This document shows, in pieces, positions 26,160 through 34,317 of a stretch of 64,000 nt of DNA. The DNA lies in contig NC_021658.1 of NCBI RefSeq assembly GCF_000418325.1, forward strand, positions 7,950,001 through 8,014,000. The letters run 5' to 3'. Each line of letters begins with the position of its first letter. Position 1 is the first letter of the stretch. The translations under genes and the position numbers were made by a program. Source of the DNA: Sorangium cellulosum So0157-2 (GTDB taxonomy: Bacteria > Myxococcota_A > Polyangia > Polyangiales > Polyangiaceae). The notes beneath the pieces are model-generated. The model did not search any database, had not been told where the DNA came from, and saw only the letters and a list, made by a program, of their open reading frames with translations.

Positions 26160-26271
26160 CGCGCTGCCGACCGGCCCCGCGCGCGGGCGGAGCGCGACGG
26201 GCCTTGAGCCCAAGGGACAGATCCTCTACGCCCCGGGGTAGCCCGGGCTTCGCCCGCGCGGCCATCGCCCC

Positions 26272-27084
26272 ATGAACATCGAGGAACTGACACCTTCCCT
26301 CGCCACGCTCAGGGCGATCGCCACCGCGATCGTCATCCTCGTCGCGGGGTGGCTCGCGAGCAAGTGGGCGTACCGCATCGCCGTCAAGACGCTGTCCAGC
26401 AGCCACCTGGACCAGGCGCTGGCGCGGTTCCTGGCGTCGATGCTCCGCTACGTCGTGCTCGCGGCGACGTTCATCGCGTCGATGGAGACGGTGGGCATCC
26501 ACACGACGAGCCTCGTGGCCGTCGTCGCCTCGGCCGGGCTGGCCGTGGGGCTGGCGCTGCAAGGGAGCCTGAGCAACTTCGCGAGCGGCGTGCTGATCCT
26601 CTTCTTCAAGCACTTCCAGCTCGGGGACAAGATCGCCATCGGGGACCACCGGGGCATCGTCGAGGATATCGGGCTCTTCACCACCACGCTCGTGTCGACG
26701 GACAACGAGAAGATCGTGATCCCGAACGCCTCGGTGACGAACGGCCCCATCGTGAACTTCTCGGATCGAGGGCTGCTGCGCGGCGCCGTCACGGTCAACG
26801 TGGAGGGCCGGCTGCGCGACCTCGGGCCGGCGATGGCGGCCATGGTGCGCGCGGCCAAGCGGGCCGGCGGCGTGGCGCAGGAGCCGGCGCCGACGGTGTT
26901 CTTGACCGACATGGAGGACGGCTCGCTCGACCTCACGCTGACGGCCTGGTACCGCGCCGTGGACGAGGACGAGAGCATGCACAACCTCCGCGTCGCCGTG
27001 CTCGAGGAGCTCGACGCGGCGGGGATCAAGCTGATGAACCGGACGCAGCTCATCCTTCATCAGCGGAGCAAGATGCCGTCCTGA
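26272..27084 (+). CDS. Mechanosensitive channel, MscS family (second copy)
   Basis: A 270-residue MscS-type channel. Helices lie at about 12-32, 50-75 and 83-113; the pore helix contains AGLAVGLALQGSLSNFASGV, closer to the E. coli MscS pattern than the first copy, then LILFFKHFQLGDKIAIG. The beta-domain motif VSTDNEKIVIPNASVTNGPI (about 139-158) is well kept. The C-terminal alpha-beta domain ends normally. It follows the first channel gene on the same strand and precedes an HD hydrolase gene by 86 bases, so the three may form one operon. Confidence 0.94.
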   Translation: MNIEELTPSLATLRAIATAIVILVAGWLASKWAYRIAVKTLSSSHLDQALARFLASMLRYVVLAATFIASMETVGIHTTSLVAVVASAGLAVGLALQGSLSNFASGVLILFFKHFQLGDKIAIGDHRGIVEDIGLFTTTLVSTDNEKIVIPNASVTNGPIVNFSDRGLLRGAVTVNVEGRLRDLGPAMAAMVRAAKRAGGVAQEPAPTVFLTDMEDGSLDLTLTAWYRAVDEDESMHNLRVAVLEELDAAGIKLMNRTQLILHQRSKMPS

Positions 27085-27170
27085 CGCGGAGTCGCCGCGC
27101 GAGCCTCGAGAGGCCCTCGCTCTCCCCGTCGATGTTGCTCGCGCTCGTCTCGGTGAGTAAGAGGCGAGGG

Positions 27171-27812
27171 ATGAGGGACTGGGAAGCGCTCTTCGCGAAG
27201 AAGCTCGAGCAGACCGATCTCGGCAAGGATCCGGCCCACGATCTGGCGCATTTCACGCGCGTGGTCGCCACGGCCAAGGCCCTCGCGGCGGACGAAGGGG
27301 CCAGGCTGGAGGTCGTCGTCCCCGCGGCCTGGCTGCACGACCTCGTGAACGTCCCCAAGAACGATCCCAGGCGCTCCCAGGCCTCGCGGCTCTCCGCCGA
27401 CGAGGCGCTGCGCTTCCTCCGGAGCGTCGCGTACCCCGAGGCCTTCCTCGCGGACATCGCCCACGCCATCGAGGCCCACAGCTACAGCGCAGGCATCGAG
27501 CCGAGGACCCTCGAGGCCAGGGTCGTCCAGGACGCGGACCGGCTCGACGGGCTGGGGGCCATCGGGATCGCCCGCTGCTTCGCCGTGGGCGGGCTGCTCG
27601 GGGTGCGGTTCTACGATCCCCAGGATCCGTTCGCCGAGCGGCGGCCGTGGAACGACCGCGAGAACGCGATCGACCACTTCCATGTGAAGCTGTTCAAGAC
27701 CGCCGAGAGCCTGAGGACGGCCGCCGGGCGTCGCGAGGGGGCGCGACGGGCGGAGTTCATGAGGCAGTACCTCGCTCACCTCGCGGTCGAGATCGGCGCC
27801 GAGGTGCCCTGA
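27171..27812 (+). CDS. HD-domain phosphohydrolase, YedJ-like
   Basis: A 213-residue metal-dependent phosphohydrolase. The HD signature is spread over DPAHDLAHFTRVV (about 20-32), AAWLHDLVN (52-60, H56-D57), a conserved His further on (AHAIEAHSY) and QDADRLDGLGAIGIAR, the last typical of the YedJ group. The substrate is unknown; members are thought to act on nucleotides or other phosphoesters. The ATG at 27171 follows GAGGCGAGGG; an in-frame ATG at 27132 is possible but has no better site. The stop lies two bases before the end of the convergent dolichol-kinase-like gene. Confidence 0.88.
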   Translation: MRDWEALFAKKLEQTDLGKDPAHDLAHFTRVVATAKALAADEGARLEVVVPAAWLHDLVNVPKNDPRRSQASRLSADEALRFLRSVAYPEAFLADIAHAIEAHSYSAGIEPRTLEARVVQDADRLDGLGAIGIARCFAVGGLLGVRFYDPQDPFAERRPWNDRENAIDHFHVKLFKTAESLRTAAGRREGARRAEFMRQYLAHLAVEIGAEVP

Positions 27813-27814
27813 GC

Positions 27815-28774
27815 TCAGCCCGCGCCGGCGACGGTCACCGCGGCCGCCACGGCGACCGGGATCGTGAAGTTGTCGTCCATCCGCGACGAGAACAGCTCGG
27901 TGGCCGCCCCGGCCAGGCCGGCGACGGCGGCCAGGAGGAGCCGCGACGAGAGCGACGCGGGGCCGAGCGCCCACATCACCGCGAGGGAGCTCAGCGCGCC
28001 GGCTGCGAAGAAGGCGAGCGTCCCCTCCAGCGAGCGGCCGTCGCGCAGCCGCGTGCGGCCGAAGCGCCGGCCGATGAGCGCCGCCGCGGGGTCGGCCACC
28101 GCGAGCACCACCACGGCGAGCGACTGGCTCAGCCGCGATCCGAACAGCGCCAGCAAGAGCAGCGCCGTCATGTACCAGGTCGACGAGTTCACCCGGTACC
28201 GCTCGTGCGGGTGCGCCACGAGCCGGAACACCCGCATCAGCCGATCGTTGACCCGCTCGCTCACCCGGCGCGCGATCTCCATCGACCACGCCGCCGCCGC
28301 GAACGCGCCGCTCACGGCCACGAGCGAGCCGCGCTCGGGCAGGAGCTGGACCAGCCCGAGCACCGCCAGCCCCGAGCCCACGTGCCACAGGCTGCGCGCG
28401 TGGTTCGTCGGCCGGACGCTCGGCGGCGCCGCGACGACCCCGCGCAGCGTCAGCAGCAACGACTCGTAGGCAGGCTGGACCTCGCGCTGGAACGCGATCC
28501 ACGCCGCCTTGGGCGAGGGCGTGCCGGACGGGGTCGCGCGCTCGACCGCCGCGAGCAACGCGCGGAGGCGGTCGCGGAGCCGATCGAGCGCGCCCCCGGC
28601 ATCGTCGCGCTCGGCGGCCACGACGAGCTCCCTTAGCCGCAACACCACCCGATCGACCCGGGCGCGCACCTCGGGCTCGTCCCGGAAGACGAAGACCGCG
28701 GGATCGACCTGACGCAGAAGAGCGCAGAGCTCTTCGGAGACGAGCTTGGTCTCGACGTGCAAGGCGTGGATCAC
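27815..28774 (-). CDS. Membrane protein of the dolichol/phytol kinase (CTP-dependent lipid kinase) type
   Basis: A 319-residue protein in two parts. Residues 1-115 are soluble and helical (LDRLRDRLRALLAAVER), with no known fold. Residues about 125-319 contain six or seven hydrophobic segments and resemble the cytidylyltransferase/dolichol kinase family: HVGSGLAVL near the first helix, AVADPAAALIGRRFGRTRL (about 230-248), SLEGTLAFF and the late motif MDDNFTIPV. In that family these loops bind CTP or CDP-lipid. The lipid substrate cannot be predicted. It starts with GTG at 28774; a TATTCT hexamer lies 13 bases upstream. It is convergent with the HD gene. Confidence 0.8.
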   Translation of the reverse strand: MIHALHVETKLVSEELCALLRQVDPAVFVFRDEPEVRARVDRVVLRLRELVVAAERDDAGGALDRLRDRLRALLAAVERATPSGTPSPKAAWIAFQREVQPAYESLLLTLRGVVAAPPSVRPTNHARSLWHVGSGLAVLGLVQLLPERGSLVAVSGAFAAAAWSMEIARRVSERVNDRLMRVFRLVAHPHERYRVNSSTWYMTALLLLALFGSRLSQSLAVVVLAVADPAAALIGRRFGRTRLRDGRSLEGTLAFFAAGALSSLAVMWALGPASLSSRLLLAAVAGLAGAATELFSSRMDDNFTIPVAVAAAVTVAGAG

Positions 28775-29505
28775 GTTGGCTTTTGTGAGAATAGTCTCCG
28801 CGGCCCGCGCGGCATGTCAGCGCTTTGTCATACCGCAGGGGCGTACGTGGGCTGGCTCGCTGCGCCCGCGCCGCCGAGGCGCGGGCGCAGCGCGCCTGAC
28901 CGCGTAACCGCCTTCACGCTCGAGTCCTCGCTGCACGGATGACGCCTCATGAGCCCGTGGCTGCGGGGCCGACGCCGCACGAGCCCGTGTTGCATGGCCG
29001 ACGCATGAGCCCGCGCAGCGACGACGCACCGCATGATCCGGGGCCTCCTGAGCCATCGCTCCCCAGGTCCCCCCTCCTCAGCTCCCCCACCCGGCCCGAC
29101 TCCGGCGGGGGGGCGGGCGCGACAGCCTTCGCTCTTGCCCAGGTCGGTCGAGCACGGCGCGCGCGCGCGGCCGATGCTCCCCACGGCGGGGCAGCGATCC
29201 CAAGAGTGCAATTCATGGATTCATGGAGTGATGGAGTGGAGCGCGACGGTATCCTCTTTATTCCATGCCGGGATCGGAGCCGCCGGACTCACGCCCTGAC
29301 AAGCGCCGCGATGAGATCGCATGAGAGGCGCCTTACGACTGCGGACAGGGCGCGCGCGGTCGCGCTTCCCCTGCACCCACGCTGCGGCTAGGGTGCCCCG
29401 CGTCGCGGATTCGACGGGTGGGCGCGAGGCGCCCGGGACGCAGCGCGCGGCGTCGCGCGCGTGGCCAACAGGCGTCGTTCCCTCGGAATCGGAGAATCGA
29501 GGAAC
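28775..29505. other. Gene-free stretch with degenerate repeats
   Basis: I see no supportable gene in these 730 bases. Around 28938-29018 three degenerate copies of a roughly 30-bp unit (GACGC-CATGAGCCCGTG-type) occur, and the open frames over them are Pro/His repeats. The part near 29210-29260 is comparatively AT-rich (TTCATGGATTCATGGAGTG) and could belong to the promoter of the protease gene at 29506. Confidence 0.5.
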
Positions 29506-32500
29506 ATGAAGGTTTCAGTTCGGTACACCGCGCTGTCGTTCGCGCTACTCGCCGGCCCCCTCGCCCACGCGCGGGAGCGCCCGAATCACGATGCCTACTT
29601 CAGGGAGCCGCCGGCGCTGCCCCCCGGCGTGGCGCGCGTCGCCGGCGACGACGCGCCGGGCGCCGTCGTCGCGTCGACCGACCCGCAGCGCGGCGTGCCG
29701 ACGTTCGTGTGGGCGACCTCGCCGGAGCAACGCCCGCCGGCCGCCACCCACAGCACGGCCGAGTCCGCCGCCCGCTGGTACGTGCAGCGGTACGCGCGCC
29801 TCTACCACCTGCCGCAGGCCGCGCTCGACACGGCCGTGGTGCGCCACGTCCACGACACCGGGCGCGGCGGCATCCTCGTGACGCTGGGCCAGGACGTCGA
29901 TGGGATCCCGGTCTTCCGCAGCGAGCTCAAGGTGCTCATGAAGCGCGACCTCACGCTCGTCGCCCTCGGCGGCAACCTGCACGCGTCGGCCGTCGCGCTG
30001 CCGCCCGGCGCCGGCTCCCTCCGGCCCGGGTCGAAGCGCAGCCGCGCGTTCGCCGGCGCGCCGGCCCAGGCGGTCGTCCGCGCCGTGCGCGACGCGCACC
30101 GCATCGACATCAAGACGGCCGACCTCCGCGACCTCGGCGAGGCGAAGGGCGGATACGGGCTCTTCGACCTCGCGGACACCGCGCACGCGCGCCAGCGCGC
30201 CGGGAGCCTGCGCTTCGCGCAGCCGGCGCGGGTCAGGAAGGTGCTGTTCCCGCTGCCCGACCGGCTCGTGCCCGGCTACTTCGTCGAGCTCGTCTCGGGC
30301 GACGCCGAGCGCACGAGCTCCGACGCGACAGCGTGGGTGTTCGGGGCCAGCGACGGGCGGTATCTCTACCGGGAAAACCTCTCCCACGCCGCGACCTTCG
30401 ATTACCGGGTCTGGACCGAGGACGACGACAAGCACACCCCGCTCGGCGGGCCCCTCGCGGACATGTCGCCGCACCCGACCGGGCGGCCCGACGGCCATCT
30501 CCCGCGGTTCATCGCGCCGAGCCTCATCTCCATCGAGGGCTTCAACACGAACCCGGACGGCCGGGCCGACCCGTGGCTGCCGGCCGACGCGACCTCGACC
30601 CGCGGCAACAACGTCGACGCGTACGCGGATCACAACGCGCCCGACGGGTTCTCCAGCGGCGATACGCGCGCGGAGCTCTCGGGGCCGGGCGCGTTCGACT
30701 ACACCTACGATCTGCGCGCCGAGCCGCTCGCCGCGCCCGAGCAGATCATGGCGGCCGTCACCCAGGTCTTCTACGTCACGAACTGGCTCCACGACTGGTA
30801 TTACGACTCCGGCTTCACCGAGGCCGCGGGCAACGCCCAGCGCGACAACCTCGGCAGGGGCGGCCTCGACGGAGACCCGTTCCTCGCCGAGGCGCAGGAC
30901 GACGCGACCGGCGGCAGCCGCGACAACGCGAACATGGACGCGACGTACGACGGCGCGTCGCCGCGGATGCAGATGTACCTGTGGACCGGGCCGGACCTGC
31001 GGTCGCTCAGCGTCACGCCGCAGAACGCCAATTACGCGTCGAACACCGCCATGTTCGGCCCCCAGCGCTACGAGGTGACCGGCGAGCTCGCCCTCGGCGA
31101 GGACGACGCCGCGCCCCGGGGCGACGCGTGCGGGCCGATCACGAGCGACGTGGCCGGCAAGGTCGCCCTCGTCGACCGCGGCGGGTGCGCCTTCGCAGAG
31201 AAGGCGCGCAACGCGCAGGAGGCCGGCGCGGTCGGCGTCATCATCGCCAACAACCGCGAGAGCGACGGGGCCCCGCGGCTCGCCGGCGACGACCCCGACG
31301 TGACGACGCCCGCCCAGAGCGTCTCGCTGGAGGACGGCGGCGCGCTCAAGGCGGCGCTCGCCGGGGCGCAGGCGCCGCTCAGGATCACGATGACCCGAGA
31401 GCCCAGCGTGGAGCGCGACGGGACGATCGACAACACCATCGTGGCGCACGAGTGGGGCCATTACATCCACCTCCGTCTGGTCGCGTGCGGCACCCAGATG
31501 TGCGGCGCGCAGAGCGAGGGGTGGGGGGATTTCATCGCGCTGCACATGGCGCTGCGCGAGGGCGACGACCTCGACGGCGCTTACCCGCTCTCGAGCTACG
31601 GGAGCGCGGCGCTCGGCGACAGCTACTTCGGCATCCGCCGCGCGCCCTACTCCGTCGATTTCGCCAAGAACGGGCTGACGTTCCGGCACATCGCGGACGA
31701 CGAGCGCCTCCCCGACCACCCGCTCAACGTCTCTGCTCCGCAGAACTCCGAGGTGCACAACGCCGGAGAGGTGTGGGCGGCCATGATGTTCGAGGCCTAT
31801 GTCGCGCTGATCCAGCACGGCAGCGGCCTGACCCCGCCGCGCGCGTTCGAGCAGACCCGGCGGCGGATGAGCGATTACGTGGTGGCCGGCATGAAGCTCG
31901 CCCCCGCCAACCCGACCTACACCGAGCAGCGCGACGCGGTGCTGGCCGCCGCGCTCGCCAGCGATCAGGGCGACTTCCGCGCGATGGCGGAGGCGTTCGC
32001 GCGGCGCGGGGCCGGCACGTGCGCCGTGTCGCCGCGCGTCGACGCGCAGGGCCTCTCCGGCGTGGTCGAGAGCTTCAAGGTCCAGCCCGAGATCGCGCTG
32101 GTCCGCGCGGAGCTCGACGACAGCGCCGGCTCCTGCGACCGCGACGGGCTGCTCGACGCGGAGGAGTCGGGCACGGTCACGATCGAGATCGTCAATCGCG
32201 GCGCGGCGCCCCTCTCCGGCGCGGTGGCGTCGATCGAGGGGCCGGGCGGCGGGGTGACCTTCCCGGACGGCGCGCGCGTGTCGTTCGGCGACATCGCGCC
32301 GTTCGCGACCGGGACCGCGACCGTGCCGGTGAAGCTCGACCGGAACATGAAGCCCGCCGAGGACCTGAAGCTCGACCTGACGCTGAAGAGCGCCGAGGCG
32401 TGCACGCCGACCCGGGTCGAGGCCCTGGTGCGCCGCGTGAACTACGATGAGGTCCCCGGGTCGTCGGCGGTCGACGGCGTGGAGACGCAGAGCACGACGT

Positions 32501-33456
32501 GGACCGTCGAGGGGCTCTCCGGCGAGCTCGTGTGGTCGCGCGCCGAGGGGACCGCGCCGAACCGCGTGTGGCGCGGCGTCGATCTCGGGACGCTGTCCGA
32601 CGCGGCGCTGGTGTCGCCGCCCCTGGAGGTCAGCGAGACGGAGCGCTTCGTGCTGACGTTCGCGCACCGGCACCAGTTCGAGGCGAGCGACGGCACGTTC
32701 TGGGACGGCGCGGTGATCGAGATCAGCGCCGACGGCGGCGAGACGTGGGTCGACGTCGCGAAGACGGCGGATCCGGGCTACGGCGGGAGGGTCACGAGCG
32801 AGTCGGGCAATCCGCTGGCCAGGCGGAGGGCGTTCGTCGGCGAGAGCCCGTCGTGGCCCGAGCTCGACAGGGTGTCGGTCGATCTGGGGACCGCGTTCGC
32901 CGGAAAGACGGTGCGGGTGCGGTTCCGGGTCGGCACCGACGAGGCCGCGGGCGACACCGGCTGGGAGCTCGACGACATCGGGTTTGCGGGCGTGAAGAAC
33001 AAGCCGTTCGCGACGCTCATCGAGGACACCGCCTCTTGCCAGCGAGGGCCGGCGGCCGACGCCGGGGCGGATCAGGCGGTCGCCGTGGGAGAGCTGGTGA
33101 CGCTCGACGCGTCGGGGAGCTCGGATCCCGAAGAGGACGAGCTGACGTTCTCCTGGACGCAGACGGCGGGGCCGGCGGTCGAGCTCCTGGGCGACGGCGC
33201 GCGGGCGACCTTCGTGGCGCCCGAGGTGGCCGCGGCGACGACGCTCGCGTTCGAGGTGAAGGTCAGCGACGGGATCCTGGAGGCGGCCGACCAGGTGAGC
33301 GTGGTGGTCGATCCGGCGAGGGAGCCGGCGCCGCCGGAGGAGGGGTGCGGGTGCGCGATCCCCGGGGGAGCGCCGCGCGCTCCGCTGGGCGCGCTCGGGG
33401 CGGCGGCCGCCGTCGCGGCGCTCGCGGCGCGGCGGCGGCGCGGCGCGGGGAGGTGA
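29506..33456 (+). CDS. M36-type (fungalysin) metalloprotease with PA and PKD domains and MYXO-CTERM tail
   Basis: A very large exported protease of 1316 residues. A signal peptide covers about 1-21, followed by a propeptide of the FTP/PepSY-like kind (to about 260). The catalytic domain has HEWGHYIH (H648, E649, H652) and the third zinc ligand E671 in SEGWGDF, the M36 spacing. A PA domain (about 535-620) is inserted before the active site. C-terminally there are two beta-sandwich regions (about 860-1180), a PKD-like domain (about 1184-1270) and a MYXO-CTERM signal (GCGC, Gly/Pro linker, hydrophobic Ala/Leu helix, RRRRGAGR). It should act on the cell surface or outside on protein substrates, in keeping with a predatory or scavenging life. 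The ATG at 29506 has CGAGGA upstream. Confidence 0.93.
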   Translation: MKVSVRYTALSFALLAGPLAHARERPNHDAYFREPPALPPGVARVAGDDAPGAVVASTDPQRGVPTFVWATSPEQRPPAATHSTAESAARWYVQRYARLYHLPQAALDTAVVRHVHDTGRGGILVTLGQDVDGIPVFRSELKVLMKRDLTLVALGGNLHASAVALPPGAGSLRPGSKRSRAFAGAPAQAVVRAVRDAHRIDIKTADLRDLGEAKGGYGLFDLADTAHARQRAGSLRFAQPARVRKVLFPLPDRLVPGYFVELVSGDAERTSSDATAWVFGASDGRYLYRENLSHAATFDYRVWTEDDDKHTPLGGPLADMSPHPTGRPDGHLPRFIAPSLISIEGFNTNPDGRADPWLPADATSTRGNNVDAYADHNAPDGFSSGDTRAELSGPGAFDYTYDLRAEPLAAPEQIMAAVTQVFYVTNWLHDWYYDSGFTEAAGNAQRDNLGRGGLDGDPFLAEAQDDATGGSRDNANMDATYDGASPRMQMYLWTGPDLRSLSVTPQNANYASNTAMFGPQRYEVTGELALGEDDAAPRGDACGPITSDVAGKVALVDRGGCAFAEKARNAQEAGAVGVIIANNRESDGAPRLAGDDPDVTTPAQSVSLEDGGALKAALAGAQAPLRITMTREPSVERDGTIDNTIVAHEWGHYIHLRLVACGTQMCGAQSEGWGDFIALHMALREGDDLDGAYPLSSYGSAALGDSYFGIRRAPYSVDFAKNGLTFRHIADDERLPDHPLNVSAPQNSEVHNAGEVWAAMMFEAYVALIQHGSGLTPPRAFEQTRRRMSDYVVAGMKLAPANPTYTEQRDAVLAAALASDQGDFRAMAEAFARRGAGTCAVSPRVDAQGLSGVVESFKVQPEIALVRAELDDSAGSCDRDGLLDAEESGTVTIEIVNRGAAPLSGAVASIEGPGGGVTFPDGARVSFGDIAPFATGTATVPVKLDRNMKPAEDLKLDLTLKSAEACTPTRVEALVRRVNYDEVPGSSAVDGVETQSTTWTVEGLSGELVWSRAEGTAPNRVWRGVDLGTLSDAALVSPPLEVSETERFVLTFAHRHQFEASDGTFWDGAVIEISADGGETWVDVAKTADPGYGGRVTSESGNPLARRRAFVGESPSWPELDRVSVDLGTAFAGKTVRVRFRVGTDEAAGDTGWELDDIGFAGVKNKPFATLIEDTASCQRGPAADAGADQAVAVGELVTLDASGSSDPEEDELTFSWTQTAGPAVELLGDGARATFVAPEVAAATTLAFEVKVSDGILEAADQVSVVVDPAREPAPPEEGCGCAIPGGAPRAPLGALGAAAAVAALAARRRRGAGR

Positions 33457-33596
33457 GCCCCGCGCCGCTCCTCGGCGCTGCTCGCGGCGCGGCGCCGGTC
33501 GTGGTCACCGTCGCGCCGAGGATTCCCAGGATCGCCCCCTGGCAGGTGACCGCCCATTGACGTCCGCCGCGTGGTTCACCACGGTGGCCGGACGTC

Positions 33597-34256
33597 ATGG
33601 GTATCACCAACAACCCGCCCGCCTCCCCCGTTCTGTCCGCCGGTCAGGCGCTGGAGCGGCTGGCCGAGGGCAACCGGCGCTTCGTGGACGACGCCTGCGG
33701 CGAGCACGTGGTGCTGGGCCAGCGGGCGCGGGCCGCGCTCGTGGACGGGCAGCGGCCCTTCGCCATCATCCTCTCCTGCTCGGACTCGCGGGTGCCGTCC
33801 GAGCTCATCTTCAACCAGGGGCTCGGCGATCTGTTCGTCATCCGGGTGGCGGGCAACGTGGTGGCGCCCTCGCTGGTCGGCAGCGTGGAGTTCGCCGCCG
33901 CCGCCTTCGGGACGCGCCTCGCCGTGGTGATGGGCCACTCGCGCTGCGGCGCCATCGACGCCACGCTGAGCGAGCTGCTCCAGGACGAGAGCCGCGGCGA
34001 CCTCACCGACAACATCCGCGATATCGTCGAGCGCTGCCGAGCCCCGGTGCAGACGGTGGTGAGCGTCGCCGGCCGCCACGCCCCCAGGGACCTGCTCATG
34101 CGCGAGGCGGTCCGCGCCAACGTGCGCAACTCGTGCGATCACCTCCGGCACGGCAGCCGCCTGCTCGAGCGGCTGTGCGCCGAGGAGGGCATGCAAATCG
34201 TGGGCGCCGAGTACGCCCTGGAGACGGGCAAGGTGACGTTCCTCGATGGCGCGTGA
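33597..34256 (+). CDS. Beta-class carbonic anhydrase
   Basis: A 219-residue zinc enzyme that interconverts CO2 and bicarbonate. The zinc ligands are C61, H114 and C117, with the catalytic pair D63-R65 in CSDSR and GHSRCG. The sequence around them (VIRVAGNVV, SVEFAAAAFG, VVMGHSRCGAI) is typical of the family. Length and domain are normal and there is no signal peptide, so it is cytoplasmic. It stands upstream of, and convergent with, the kinase-peroxidase gene, leaving about 60 bases between stops. A small palindrome GTGGTTCACCAC lies just upstream of the start codon. Confidence 0.96.
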   Translation: MGITNNPPASPVLSAGQALERLAEGNRRFVDDACGEHVVLGQRARAALVDGQRPFAIILSCSDSRVPSELIFNQGLGDLFVIRVAGNVVAPSLVGSVEFAAAAFGTRLAVVMGHSRCGAIDATLSELLQDESRGDLTDNIRDIVERCRAPVQTVVSVAGRHAPRDLLMREAVRANVRNSCDHLRHGSRLLERLCAEEGMQIVGAEYALETGKVTFLDGA

Positions 34257-34317
34257 CGCTCGATGACGCGCGATTCCGGCGCTTCCGGCGAGGCCGAGCC
34301 TCCCGGGGCGCCGGCGC

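Noticed and set aside
28939..29391. A 150-codon frame in the gap before the M36 protease
   Set aside because: Made of Pro/His repeats from the degenerate DNA repeat; no ribosome binding site or natural composition.
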